Below, in pieces: positions 41,167 to 49,054 of a stretch of 51,845 bases of DNA. The stretch covers positions 1 to 51,845 of the forward strand of contig NZ_JAABOK010000019.1 in assembly GCF_009928525.1 (NCBI RefSeq). The letters are read 5' to 3'. A program made the translations under genes and the position numbers. Below the pieces are notes generated by a model. The model was given only the letters and a program-made list of their open reading frames with translations. It ran no database searches and was not told the origin of the DNA. The first letter of the stretch is position 1. The number at the start of each line of letters is the position of its first letter. This DNA is from Chitinophaga solisilvae (GTDB lineage Bacteria; Bacteroidota; Bacteroidia; Chitinophagales; Chitinophagaceae).

Positions 41167-41547
41167 ATGAAAAAGGACGATGATATTTTAACTTTCCTGT
41201 CCGGTTATCCTGCGCCGGTAGCCGTGCGTGCGCAGCAACTGCGTCAGCTTTTGCTGGAGTTGTTGCCGGGTGTTACTGAGCAGCCGGATATGCCTGCGCG
41301 GATGATTGCCTACTGCTACGGGCAAACGTATGCAGCGCTGGTATGTACCATCATTCCTTCGCAGAAAGGGGTGAAGCTGGGGTTCTACAAAGGCATATCA
41401 TTGCCGGATCCGCAGGGTATCCTGAAAGGCGCTGGTAAGATATCCCGGTATGTGGACATCACCGATGATCATATCATTGCTGACCCGTCGTTGGCAGCCA
41501 TGATCCGCGCTGCCCTGGCAGCCTGCAGGGAACGCCTGCAGCCGTAG
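41167..41547 (+). CDS. DUF1801-domain protein
   Basis: 126 aa. A compact DUF1801/YdhG-type fold: VRAQQLRQLLLELLPGVTEQPDMPARMIAYCYGQTYAALVCTIIPSQKGVKLGFYKGISLPDPQGILKGAGKISRYVDI. No membrane segment. Function unknown. Convergent with the NRAMP-related gene, 21 bp away. Confidence 0.82.
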   Translation: MKKDDDILTFLSGYPAPVAVRAQQLRQLLLELLPGVTEQPDMPARMIAYCYGQTYAALVCTIIPSQKGVKLGFYKGISLPDPQGILKGAGKISRYVDITDDHIIADPSLAAMIRAALAACRERLQP

Positions 41548-41568
41548 TAACGGTGGCGCATATACGCT

Positions 41569-42747
41569 TTATTGCTTCAGCCATCCGGCCAGTGTAACAA
41601 TACAGAGCCATCCCATTACCAGGACTACGCACCATCCTGCTATCTGCATCCACAGCGGATACCGGTAAGCGCCCATCATTTTCTTTTTTACCGTGGCAAT
41701 CAGGATAACCGTTAGGGCAACGGGCAGAATGAGCCCGTTTAGGGCGCCGGCTGTAATCAGCAGCTGTACCGGGTTTCCGGCGAAGATAAAGATGACGGTA
41801 GAAAAGATAATGAAGAAGGAAATAATCCAGCGTTCATAGACGACAATGAGCGGATGAAATGTTTTGAGAAAGGATACTGATGTATAGGCGGCTCCTACTA
41901 CCGAGGTGATAGCGGCGCTCCACATCACCACCCCGAAGAAACGGTAGCCTGCCACGCCGGCAACCATGCGGAATACTGATGCCGGCGGATTGCTGCTGTC
42001 CAGGGCCACGCCTTTAGCTACTACGCCCAGTGTTGCCAGGAATAATACGGTGCGCATAATACCGGTAATGAGAATACCACTTACCGCGCTCCGGTTGACG
42101 CTGCGTAACTGCGCGGCGCCGCTGATGCCTGCATCCAGCAGGCGGTGCGCTCCGGCGAAGCTGATGTAGCCGCCTACTGTACCGCCTACCAGTGTTACAA
42201 TAGCTTTGGTATCAATCACAGATGGCCATACCGTTTGCCGCAGCGCCTCTCCGAGCGGCGGATGAGAGCTGACGGCGATATAGATCGTCAGCAGTACCAT
42301 CAGTATACCCAGCCATCGGGTGAACTGATCCAGCATATAACCGATTTCCTTTATCCAGAAAATGAACAAGGCGATAAAGCAGCTGAGCAGTGCGCCATAC
42401 AGCGTATCCATCCCGGTCATCACCTGTATGCCGAGGCCGCATCCGCCTATATTACCAATGTTGAATGCCAGTCCGCCGAGTACTACCAGCGCTGCCAGCA
42501 GGTAACCGAGTCCGGGCAGCAGGTCGTTGGCCAGGTCCTGTGCTCTGCGTTCGGTGATGGCCAGCACGCGCCAGATATTGAGTTGTGCGCCGATGTCCAG
42601 CAGGATGGAGATGAGTACCACAAAGCCGAAGGCGGCGCCCAGCTGCCAGGTGAAGACGGTGGTTTGTGTCAGGAAACCCGGACCGATAGCAGAGGTAGCC
42701 ATCAGGAAGGCGGCGCCCAGGATAGCGGAAGATTTTTGTTTACTCAC
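41569..42747 (-). CDS. NRAMP-related permease of the 5-oxoprolinase operon
   Basis: 392 aa, about 11 transmembrane helices. NRAMP family by helix layout, but the metal-site motifs are changed: canonical DPGN in TM1 reads GPGF (residues 22-25), and MPH in TM6 reads GAH (about 199-201). Divalent metal transport by the usual route is therefore unlikely. It overlaps pxpA by 4 bp at the end of pxpB-pxpC-pxpA, as ycsG does near its oxoprolinase genes in Bacillus. A 5-oxoproline or amino-acid permease role is inferred. Confidence 0.85.
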   Translation of the reverse strand: MSKQKSSAILGAAFLMATSAIGPGFLTQTTVFTWQLGAAFGFVVLISILLDIGAQLNIWRVLAITERRAQDLANDLLPGLGYLLAALVVLGGLAFNIGNIGGCGLGIQVMTGMDTLYGALLSCFIALFIFWIKEIGYMLDQFTRWLGILMVLLTIYIAVSSHPPLGEALRQTVWPSVIDTKAIVTLVGGTVGGYISFAGAHRLLDAGISGAAQLRSVNRSAVSGILITGIMRTVLFLATLGVVAKGVALDSSNPPASVFRMVAGVAGYRFFGVVMWSAAITSVVGAAYTSVSFLKTFHPLIVVYERWIISFFIIFSTVIFIFAGNPVQLLITAGALNGLILPVALTVILIATVKKKMMGAYRYPLWMQIAGWCVVLVMGWLCIVTLAGWLKQ

Positions 42748-43484
42748 GGATGTTGTATGGTTAGGTGATGATGAAGCAATGCCTGGTGAATGTTGCCGGC
42801 AAAGGTAACTGCATGGGGGCCGTCTCCGTGTATGCAGATGGTCTGGGCTGTCAGCGGAACCACTGTGCCCTGCAGCGTGGTTACTTCCTGATGGGCTACC
42901 ATCTGCAATACCTGCTGAATGGCCTGTGTTTCGTTTTCGATCATAGCGCCGGGTTGTGTACGGGGAGTGAGCGAGCCGTCGGGCTGATAGGTGCGGTCGG
43001 CAAATACTTCGCTGACAGTATGCAGTCCTGCGGCCGCTGCTGCGCTTATCAGAAAGCTGTTACTCAGCCCGAAAAGCTGCAGGCGGCTGTCAATATCCTT
43101 AACGGCGCGTGCAATAATCTGTGCCATCGGAAGTGAGCGGGCGGCCATATTATACAAAGCGCCATGCGGCTTCACATGATGCAGCGGTATGTTATGCGTC
43201 CGGCAAATGGTCTGTAAGGCATATATCTGCGTAGCTACGAGATCATAGAGCGCCGTGTCTGTCAGGTGCTGCTCCCTGCGTCCGAAATGTTCCGGGTCCG
43301 CGAATCCGGGATGCGCTCCTACGGCTACCTGGTGTTCAGCGGCCAGCAGTACGGTTTTCTTCATGATGTCTGTGCTGCCGGCATGATACCCGCAGGCGAT
43401 GTTGGCGCTGCTGATAAAAGGCATGATGGCGGCATCGTTGTCCAGCCCTTCGCCCATGTCGCAATTAAGATCGATGTGCTTCAT
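42744..43484 (-). CDS. pxpA: 5-oxoprolinase subunit A
   Basis: 246 aa from ATG 43484, where MKHIDLNCDMGEG begins; a longer frame to 43523 adds 13 residues outside the family. The LamB/YcsF-type fold has NIACGYHAGS, HVKPHGALYN and IHGDGPHA. With PxpB and PxpC it hydrolyses 5-oxoproline to glutamate using ATP. Overlaps pxpC by 20 bp and the permease gene by 4 bp, so the four genes form one operon. Confidence 0.95.
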   Translation of the reverse strand: MKHIDLNCDMGEGLDNDAAIMPFISSANIACGYHAGSTDIMKKTVLLAAEHQVAVGAHPGFADPEHFGRREQHLTDTALYDLVATQIYALQTICRTHNIPLHHVKPHGALYNMAARSLPMAQIIARAVKDIDSRLQLFGLSNSFLISAAAAAGLHTVSEVFADRTYQPDGSLTPRTQPGAMIENETQAIQQVLQMVAHQEVTTLQGTVVPLTAQTICIHGDGPHAVTFAGNIHQALLHHHLTIQHP

Positions 43485-44460
43485 ATTGTAATAACCATTT
43501 TTCCAGGCGTAACCTGCAGGCATGCTGCAGATAACGCAATTGTTTTTCCTGCTGCCACAGCAGCTCTTCGGCTGTTTCGCCTGTGACGGCGCTGAACTGT
43601 ATTGATTGTCCCGGCTGGCGTTGGGCCAGTGCCGGAATATCTGCTGTAATGATATGCGCTATCAGCGGGTATCCGCCGGTGGTCTGGTGATCGGCCATGA
43701 GTATAATCAGCTGGCCGTCAGGAAGCAGCTGTATGGCTCCCCTGCATACACCGGCAGAGAGCTGTTCTTCTTTGCGGAGGGTATGCATGGCGGGGCCGTT
43801 CAGCCGGAATCCCATGCGGTCGCTGTGCTGCGCTATCCGGAAGCTGCCGGTTAACAGCTGCTGCCGGGAGGCTTCGTCCGGCAACTGCCAGCAGCTGCCG
43901 GGTAATATGCGGATGGCAGCGTGATTATACAACGATTGTGTGCCTGCTGTCCAGGGTAATATTTTCAGCTGCGCGTCGGGCAGCAGCAGCTGCGTGTTGT
44001 TCAACGCTATCCTGTCGCCTTTGTGTAACGCCCTTCCGGCAAACCCGCCCATCGCCACTTTCAGGTGTGTACTGCAGCTACCCAGCCAGGGCGTGAGTGC
44101 AAACCCGTGACGGACGGCAAGGTAGCAACGCGCTCCGGCATGTGGCCTGGTGAAAGACAGCGTAGCCGCAGCGGGAACATATACGGGTTTGTTGACGGGA
44201 ACAGGTATGTTGTTGACGGCTGCGCCGAAATCAGCGCCTGATAAGGCGATAATGGCTGCGGTCTCAAAAAGATACCTGCCTGCAGGAAAGTGCAGCTCAA
44301 TGACGGCTTCACCGGCGCTGTTGCCTGTGAGGCTGTTGGCTACGGCCATGGCTATACGATCCATTGCACCTCCCGGATTGATGCCCAGGTGCTGATAGCC
44401 GTATCTGCCTGTATCCTGTATGGTATCTGATATACCCTGTTGTATAACTGTTATGCTCAT
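43465..44460 (-). CDS. pxpC: 5-oxoprolinase subunit C (biotin-dependent carboxyltransferase-like)
   Basis: 331 aa. Family signature IQDTGRYGYQHLGINPGGAMD at the N-terminus and MADHQTTGGYPLIA near the C-terminal third, as in KipA/PxpC. Works with PxpA and PxpB; the fold is cyclophilin-like. Overlaps pxpB by 4 bp (ATGA-type). Confidence 0.95.
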   Translation of the reverse strand: MSITVIQQGISDTIQDTGRYGYQHLGINPGGAMDRIAMAVANSLTGNSAGEAVIELHFPAGRYLFETAAIIALSGADFGAAVNNIPVPVNKPVYVPAAATLSFTRPHAGARCYLAVRHGFALTPWLGSCSTHLKVAMGGFAGRALHKGDRIALNNTQLLLPDAQLKILPWTAGTQSLYNHAAIRILPGSCWQLPDEASRQQLLTGSFRIAQHSDRMGFRLNGPAMHTLRKEEQLSAGVCRGAIQLLPDGQLIILMADHQTTGGYPLIAHIITADIPALAQRQPGQSIQFSAVTGETAEELLWQQEKQLRYLQHACRLRLEKWLLQYEAHRS

Positions 44461-45167
44461 TGCTCCTGTTGTATCTGTCTGAAAACTTCCAGTGTAACCG
44501 GTATGAACCTGACCTTATCGCCGGGTCTGCAATAACAGGGCTCTTCGGCTGTTGTGCTGAACATGCGCAAGGGTGTTTGCCCGATGATATTCCAGCCTCC
44601 GGGGGAGGTGATGGGGTAAATGCCTGTCTGCGCTCCTGCAATACCGATACTGCCTGCAGGCACCTGCAGCCGTGGTTGTTTTCTGCGGGGCGTTTCCAGC
44701 GCTGCGCATACTTTGCCCATGTAGGGAAATCCGGGCAGAAACCCTGTCAGATACACGGTGTAAACAGTCTGCGTATGCCATGCAATAATATCGTTTATAG
44801 CTACCTGCCTGGACGCAGCCATCTCTGTTATATCCGGTGCGAGCGACGGGTCATAGCATGCCGGGATATGCAGCTCACGTGGCGCGGGTATATCCCTGTT
44901 TTCAGGATGTTTTACCTGTTCGCGGACCCAGGCCATCATCCATTGCATAGCCGGCTTATGCCCGCTGTACCTGAGCTGCGCGGTATTGAACACGATGGTT
45001 AAGGATGCGTAGGCTGGTATCAGATCGGTAATATAGGGAGATGTCAATGACCGGAGGTGATAGTATGTCTTCATGACTTCCGCGTGAACGGCAGGATCTA
45101 TCCGCTGTTCCCATGTTACAATGATGGCGCTGTCTCCCAGCGGGTTGATGACATACTCAGGATTCAT
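44457..45167 (-). CDS. pxpB: 5-oxoprolinase subunit B
   Basis: 236 aa from ATG 45167 (MNPEYVINPLGDSAIIV). The frame extends to 45263, but those 32 residues lack family features. KipI/PxpB hallmarks: PLGDSAI, FLPGFPYMGKV, PRKKQPRLQVPAGSIGIAGAQTGIYP and SPGGWNIIGQT. First gene of the minus-strand operon. Confidence 0.95.
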   Translation of the reverse strand: MNPEYVINPLGDSAIIVTWEQRIDPAVHAEVMKTYYHLRSLTSPYITDLIPAYASLTIVFNTAQLRYSGHKPAMQWMMAWVREQVKHPENRDIPAPRELHIPACYDPSLAPDITEMAASRQVAINDIIAWHTQTVYTVYLTGFLPGFPYMGKVCAALETPRRKQPRLQVPAGSIGIAGAQTGIYPITSPGGWNIIGQTPLRMFSTTAEEPCYCRPGDKVRFIPVTLEVFRQIQQEQ

Positions 45168-45481
45168 GCTAACAAGATAATGTTTTACCGCTGCAAAAAA
45201 TGAAGGCAGGGGTATTATTTTCAGGAATAGAGCGCAGGCATTGCGAAATAACAGGTCAGCCATTTTAATAACGGCAGTATGGTGCTGCAGGGTTTACTTT
45301 TCCCGCATTTTTGCCTAGTTTTGCGGCCGATGAACAGTACGATTATATCTTCTCCGGTTACGCCACCATGACAGGCATTACACTGGCAATGCCAGGGTTG
45401 TCCGCTGTATCCGGCGGACTACCCCACTATTTAATGTACGCATAATTTTTATTCTTCCATATTTCTCAAACTTTCACTTGC
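45168..45481 (+). promoter_or_regulatory. Divergent promoter region with structured SulP leader
   Basis: 314 bp without a credible gene. A TAGTTTTG box at 45316-45323 would start a leader of about 150 nt towards the SulP gene. That leader holds two adjacent 6-bp hairpins with 8-nt loops (45374-45393 and 45400-45419) and a 13-codon frame from ATG 45330. A second possibility is initiation right at the SulP ATG (CTTTCACTTGC just before it). Confidence 0.45.
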
Positions 45482-47017
45482 ATGAAAGCTTACCTGAATT
45501 TATTTGATTTAAAGCAGCGGGTTGATTACAAAACTGAAGTACTGGCCGGATTAACCGTAGCCATGACGATGATTCCTGAATCTCTTTCGTTTGCTATCCT
45601 GGCAGGATTCTCCCCGTTAACCGGTTTGTATGCCGCCTTCCTGATGGGGCTGATTACCGCAGTACTGGGCGGCCGTCCGGGAATGGTATCCGGTGGCGCC
45701 GGTGCAACGGCGGTAGTATTGATCGCGCTGATGCAGTCGCACGGCGTGGAGTATGTATTTGCCGCCGTTGTACTGGCAGGTTTGCTGCAGATACTGGTCG
45801 GGGTATTCCGCCTGGGTAAATTCATCCGGCTGGTACCGCAGCCTGTGATGTACGGTTTTGTAAATGGCCTGGCGGTAATCATCTTCATGGCGCAGCTGGC
45901 ACAGTTTAAGGTCGCCACTGCCAATGGAATGGAGTGGCTGTCCGGACCTGCATTATGGACAATGCTGGGTCTGGTGGTATTAACGGTGCTGATCGTGATG
46001 GCTTTTCCCCGCATCACCAAAGCGGTACCGGCATCTCTGGTGGCTATTGTGGTGGTATTCCTGCTGGTATGGGGCCTGGGTATCCACACTAAAACAGTAA
46101 AGGATATTGCATCTGTCAGCGGTGGTTTTCCGCCTTTTCATATTCCGGAGGTATCATTTGGCTGGGACATGCTGAAAATTATCTTCCCGTATTCACTGGT
46201 GATGGCAGGAGTAGGATTGATTGAAAGTCTGCTTACCCTGAATGTGGTAGATGAAATTACAGGTACTAAGGGAAGAGGTAATAAAGAAGCTGTGGCACAG
46301 GGAACAGCCAATGTAGTAAACGGTTTCTTCACCGGTATGGGCGGATGCGCTATGATCGCGCAATCTTTTGTCAACCTGTCGGCGGGTTCCAGGGCGCGCC
46401 TGTCCGGTATTATAGCTGCGCTGACTATACTCGTGATTATCCTGTGCGGTGCGCCGGTGATAGAACGTGTGCCTATGGCGGCCCTGGTGGGTGTGATGAT
46501 GATGGTGGCTATCGGCACTTTTGAGTGGATCAGTTTGCGTATCATCAATAAGATGCCGCGCCATGATATTGCGGTGGGTATACTGGTGGCGGTAATTACG
46601 ATATGGCTGCATAACCTGGCGCTGGCGGTACTCATCGGGGTAGTGGTGGCTGCGCTTGTATTTGCATGGGAAAGCGCGAAAAGGATACGTGCCCGGAAAT
46701 ACACGGATGAAAAGGGTATCAGGCATTACGAAATCTATGGCCCATTGTTCTTTGGCGCTGTTACTGCCTTCCTGGAAAAGTTTGATGTGCAGCATGATCC
46801 TGCAGAAGTAATCGTAGATTTTAAAGAAAGCCGTGTGGCCGATATGAGCGCCATTGATGCTTTGCATAAACTGACAGAACGATATCACAAGGCAGGTAAG
46901 AAACTGCACTTGCGGCATCTGAGTGAAGACTGCCGCCGGTTGCTGAAAAATGCATCATCTGTAATTGAGGTGAATATTCTGGAAGATCCGGAGTACAGGG
47001 TGGCTACAGACAAATAA
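45482..47017 (+). CDS. SulP-family anion transporter with STAS domain
   Basis: 511 aa. N-terminal membrane domain of about 11-14 helices with the SulP signature PESLSFAILAGFSPLTGLYAAF (about residues 32-53) and a conserved GGAGATA. A C-terminal STAS domain starts at about residue 405 (YEIYGPLFFGAVTAFLEKF, then VIVDFKESRVADMSAIDAL). Such transporters carry sulfate, bicarbonate or dicarboxylates; no carbonic anhydrase is adjacent, so the substrate is open. Confidence 0.94.
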   Translation: MKAYLNLFDLKQRVDYKTEVLAGLTVAMTMIPESLSFAILAGFSPLTGLYAAFLMGLITAVLGGRPGMVSGGAGATAVVLIALMQSHGVEYVFAAVVLAGLLQILVGVFRLGKFIRLVPQPVMYGFVNGLAVIIFMAQLAQFKVATANGMEWLSGPALWTMLGLVVLTVLIVMAFPRITKAVPASLVAIVVVFLLVWGLGIHTKTVKDIASVSGGFPPFHIPEVSFGWDMLKIIFPYSLVMAGVGLIESLLTLNVVDEITGTKGRGNKEAVAQGTANVVNGFFTGMGGCAMIAQSFVNLSAGSRARLSGIIAALTILVIILCGAPVIERVPMAALVGVMMMVAIGTFEWISLRIINKMPRHDIAVGILVAVITIWLHNLALAVLIGVVVAALVFAWESAKRIRARKYTDEKGIRHYEIYGPLFFGAVTAFLEKFDVQHDPAEVIVDFKESRVADMSAIDALHKLTERYHKAGKKLHLRHLSEDCRRLLKNASSVIEVNILEDPEYRVATDK

Positions 47018-47064
47018 GTCCGGCTTCTTTTACAGTTGCCGGCAGGCTATTCATGTTATGGCGT

Positions 47065-47094
47065 AAAAAAAAACTCCACCAGGAATGGTGGAGT
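47065..47094 (-). terminator. Terminator of the minus-strand secreted-protein operon
   Basis: A perfect 9-bp stem (ACTCCACCA 47073-47081, TGGTGGAGT 47086-47094) with loop GGAA; on the minus strand it is followed by a run of T (47072-47065). It ends the operon that begins beyond the window. Confidence 0.9.
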
Positions 47095-47149
47095 ATACAG
47101 ATTAGCCCATTTTTGTCCATGCCAATTAATGGGTGTATCGAAAGAGGTG

Positions 47150-47767
47150 TTACATATCCGCCGGTGGTGATGCCGTGCCTGTAGTACCGCCTTTAAAAGG
47201 CACTGAGATCAGGGGATATATTTCTGCAATGCTTTTACTGATGACCAGCACCTGTACTTTCCAGTTGCCGTTGGTATTATCGTCTGTTGTAGCGCCGTTA
47301 TAGTCCAGTGCCAGGTGCCAGGTTTTAGTGGCAGTGGGAAATACGCGGGCTGTGATCGGCGGCACTACATTGGTGCTGTTTACCTGCGGTAGCCTGACGA
47401 ACTTATTGAACACCAGCCCTACCAGGGCAATAATGTATCTGGAAGTATCAATCTTTGTATCATAATCGCTGATCTTTGTTTTAGATACATTGTTCAGGTT
47501 ATAGGTGATCAGATTGATGGTAGATGCATTGTTGACCGTTGCTATTTTCACGATTTCGCCGGTGGGCAGAATACCCAGCGATCCAACGCTTTCCTGTGCC
47601 ACGGCCATGTTGTCGGCGAACAGTTTATTTTTCGTGTATACGTCGCCGTTTATATCCCAGGTGCCGCGCGGCGACTTGGTACCCAGGCCTATTCTGGGTT
47701 GCTGGGCTTTTATGGCGGTGCTGAACAGACAGAGTATCAGCAGTAAAGAAGAAGTATATTTCATCAT
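47150..47767 (-). CDS. Secreted protein of a triplicated family, member 3
   Basis: 205 aa. Signal peptide (LLILCLFSTAIKAQ). N-terminal block RIGLGTKSPRGTWDINGDVYTKNKLFADNM, then GSLGILPTGEIVKIA, and a C-terminal beta domain TWHLALDYNGAT and VQVLVISKSIAE. The WDING motif recalls the N-terminal part of Bacteroidota tail-fibre-like/adhesin proteins. Clear paralogue of the two preceding genes. Function unknown; probably secreted with the T9SS protein. Confidence 0.75.
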   Translation of the reverse strand: MMKYTSSLLLILCLFSTAIKAQQPRIGLGTKSPRGTWDINGDVYTKNKLFADNMAVAQESVGSLGILPTGEIVKIATVNNASTINLITYNLNNVSKTKISDYDTKIDTSRYIIALVGLVFNKFVRLPQVNSTNVVPPITARVFPTATKTWHLALDYNGATTDDNTNGNWKVQVLVISKSIAEIYPLISVPFKGGTTGTASPPADM

Positions 47768-47782
47768 GAATATTATTTAGGA

Positions 47783-48400
47783 TCAGATACCGGCAGGTGC
47801 TGCGGGAGCACTGCCGTTATTACTTCCCTTGAAATCAACTGAGATGGGTGTCAGCATATTGGAGATAATTTTATTTACCGCCAGGATGCTGATATTCCAG
47901 GTGCCGTTACCTTCCACGGATTTACCGCCCGTATAGTCGAGGTTGATATGCCAGGTGCTGTTGCTCTGGAACAGCCTGATCTTTACGGGTGGTACTTTAT
48001 TATCGGTAGTCAGACTTACCTTCCGGTCAAACGTATATCCGGCGATAGACAGTACGAAATCGCTGACAGGGATGCCGGTATCGAAATCCGTAACCCTGCT
48101 GCCATCTCCGCCGATGTCTGAGAGCGAGTAGGAGAGGAAGTTGAAGGAGGTGGTATTACCTTTGCGCGTCAGGATTTTAACGATTTCGTTGTTCTGGCTG
48201 ATGCCCAGCAGCGGCACTTTGCTGTTGGAGGTAATCATGCCGTCTACAACAAGGGTATCTTTCATATATACGTCTCCGTTAATGTCCATTTGCTGCCGTG
48301 GCGAAGCTTTTCCAACGCCTACTGCAGGTACGGCAGTCTGTGCCCGGAGGGCAGCAACCGGAAGGAAGAGCCATAATAGCAACATGTATTTCATCATCAT
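47783..48400 (-). CDS. Secreted protein of a triplicated family, member 2
   Basis: 205 aa; start is one of three consecutive Met codons at 48400. Signal peptide ending RAQ. Same order of blocks as its neighbours: VGVGKASPRQQMDINGDVYMKDTLVVDGM, LLGISQNNEIVKIL, TWHINLDYTGG, and ISILAVNKIISN. Spaced 12 and 15 bp from adjacent family members, so co-transcribed. Confidence 0.75.
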   Translation of the reverse strand: MMMKYMLLLWLFLPVAALRAQTAVPAVGVGKASPRQQMDINGDVYMKDTLVVDGMITSNSKVPLLGISQNNEIVKILTRKGNTTSFNFLSYSLSDIGGDGSRVTDFDTGIPVSDFVLSIAGYTFDRKVSLTTDNKVPPVKIRLFQSNSTWHINLDYTGGKSVEGNGTWNISILAVNKIISNMLTPISVDFKGSNNGSAPAAPAGI

Positions 48401-48412
48401 AAAGTTTATGCA

Positions 48413-49036
48413 TTAAAGACCGGTGGGCGATTGTGCCGCAGTTTTAGTGGCGTTACCGCCAAAATCTTCTGTAATGGTGGATAATGTTTTAGCCAGACTT
48501 TTATTCATTACCAGCAGGAAAAGATTCCAGGTACTGTTCACCGTAGGGGCTGTACCTACATAATCTGCTGCCAGGTGCCATGTTTTGGTATTGGCATCTA
48601 CCCACGTTTCAATACGTATGGGCGCCATTGCCCGGTTGTTGCTCACTACAATAGGATCCAGGAGATCATAGGCTGCAATGGTTACCACGTAATCTGTACC
48701 TGATATTTTGGTGTCAAAATCATTGACCCAGTCCAGGTTTACATTTTTTAATTCGTAAGAGATGACGTTGATGGGTAGTACGTTGCTGCCTCCGTTGTTG
48801 GGAGCTATTTTTACAATACGGTTTTTACTGTCGATGCCCACGAGGGCGGCCTGTTTGTCGGCGCTTCCCATGTTTTCCACAAACAGTTTCCCACTGATGT
48901 ATAAACTGCCATTGATGTCCATGCTGCCTCGGGGAGCGGTTTTTTTGCCGGTGGCTACTTTCACGTCAGGCGGAACCGGTGTCTGTGCATGCAGCAGTAC
49001 CGGCAGAAATAATGATAGCAGAAAGAGGTATCTCAT
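48413..49036 (-). CDS. Secreted protein of a triplicated family, member 1
   Basis: 207 aa. Signal peptide FLPVLLHAQ. Blocks SMDINGSLYISGKLFVENM, ALVGIDSKNRIVKIA, KTWHLAADYVG and LFLLVMNKSLAK match members 2 and 3. Adjacent (18 bp) to the T9SS protein stop. Diverged enough that the duplications are old. Confidence 0.75.
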   Translation of the reverse strand: MRYLFLLSLFLPVLLHAQTPVPPDVKVATGKKTAPRGSMDINGSLYISGKLFVENMGSADKQAALVGIDSKNRIVKIAPNNGGSNVLPINVISYELKNVNLDWVNDFDTKISGTDYVVTIAAYDLLDPIVVSNNRAMAPIRIETWVDANTKTWHLAADYVGTAPTVNSTWNLFLLVMNKSLAKTLSTITEDFGGNATKTAAQSPTGL

Positions 49037-49054
49037 GCTGAATAGTTTTTAAGA

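Noticed and set aside
45330..45371. 13-codon frame MNSTIISSPVTPP upstream of SulP
   Set aside because: Too short and with no ribosome-binding site or repeated regulatory codons; kept only as part of the leader description.
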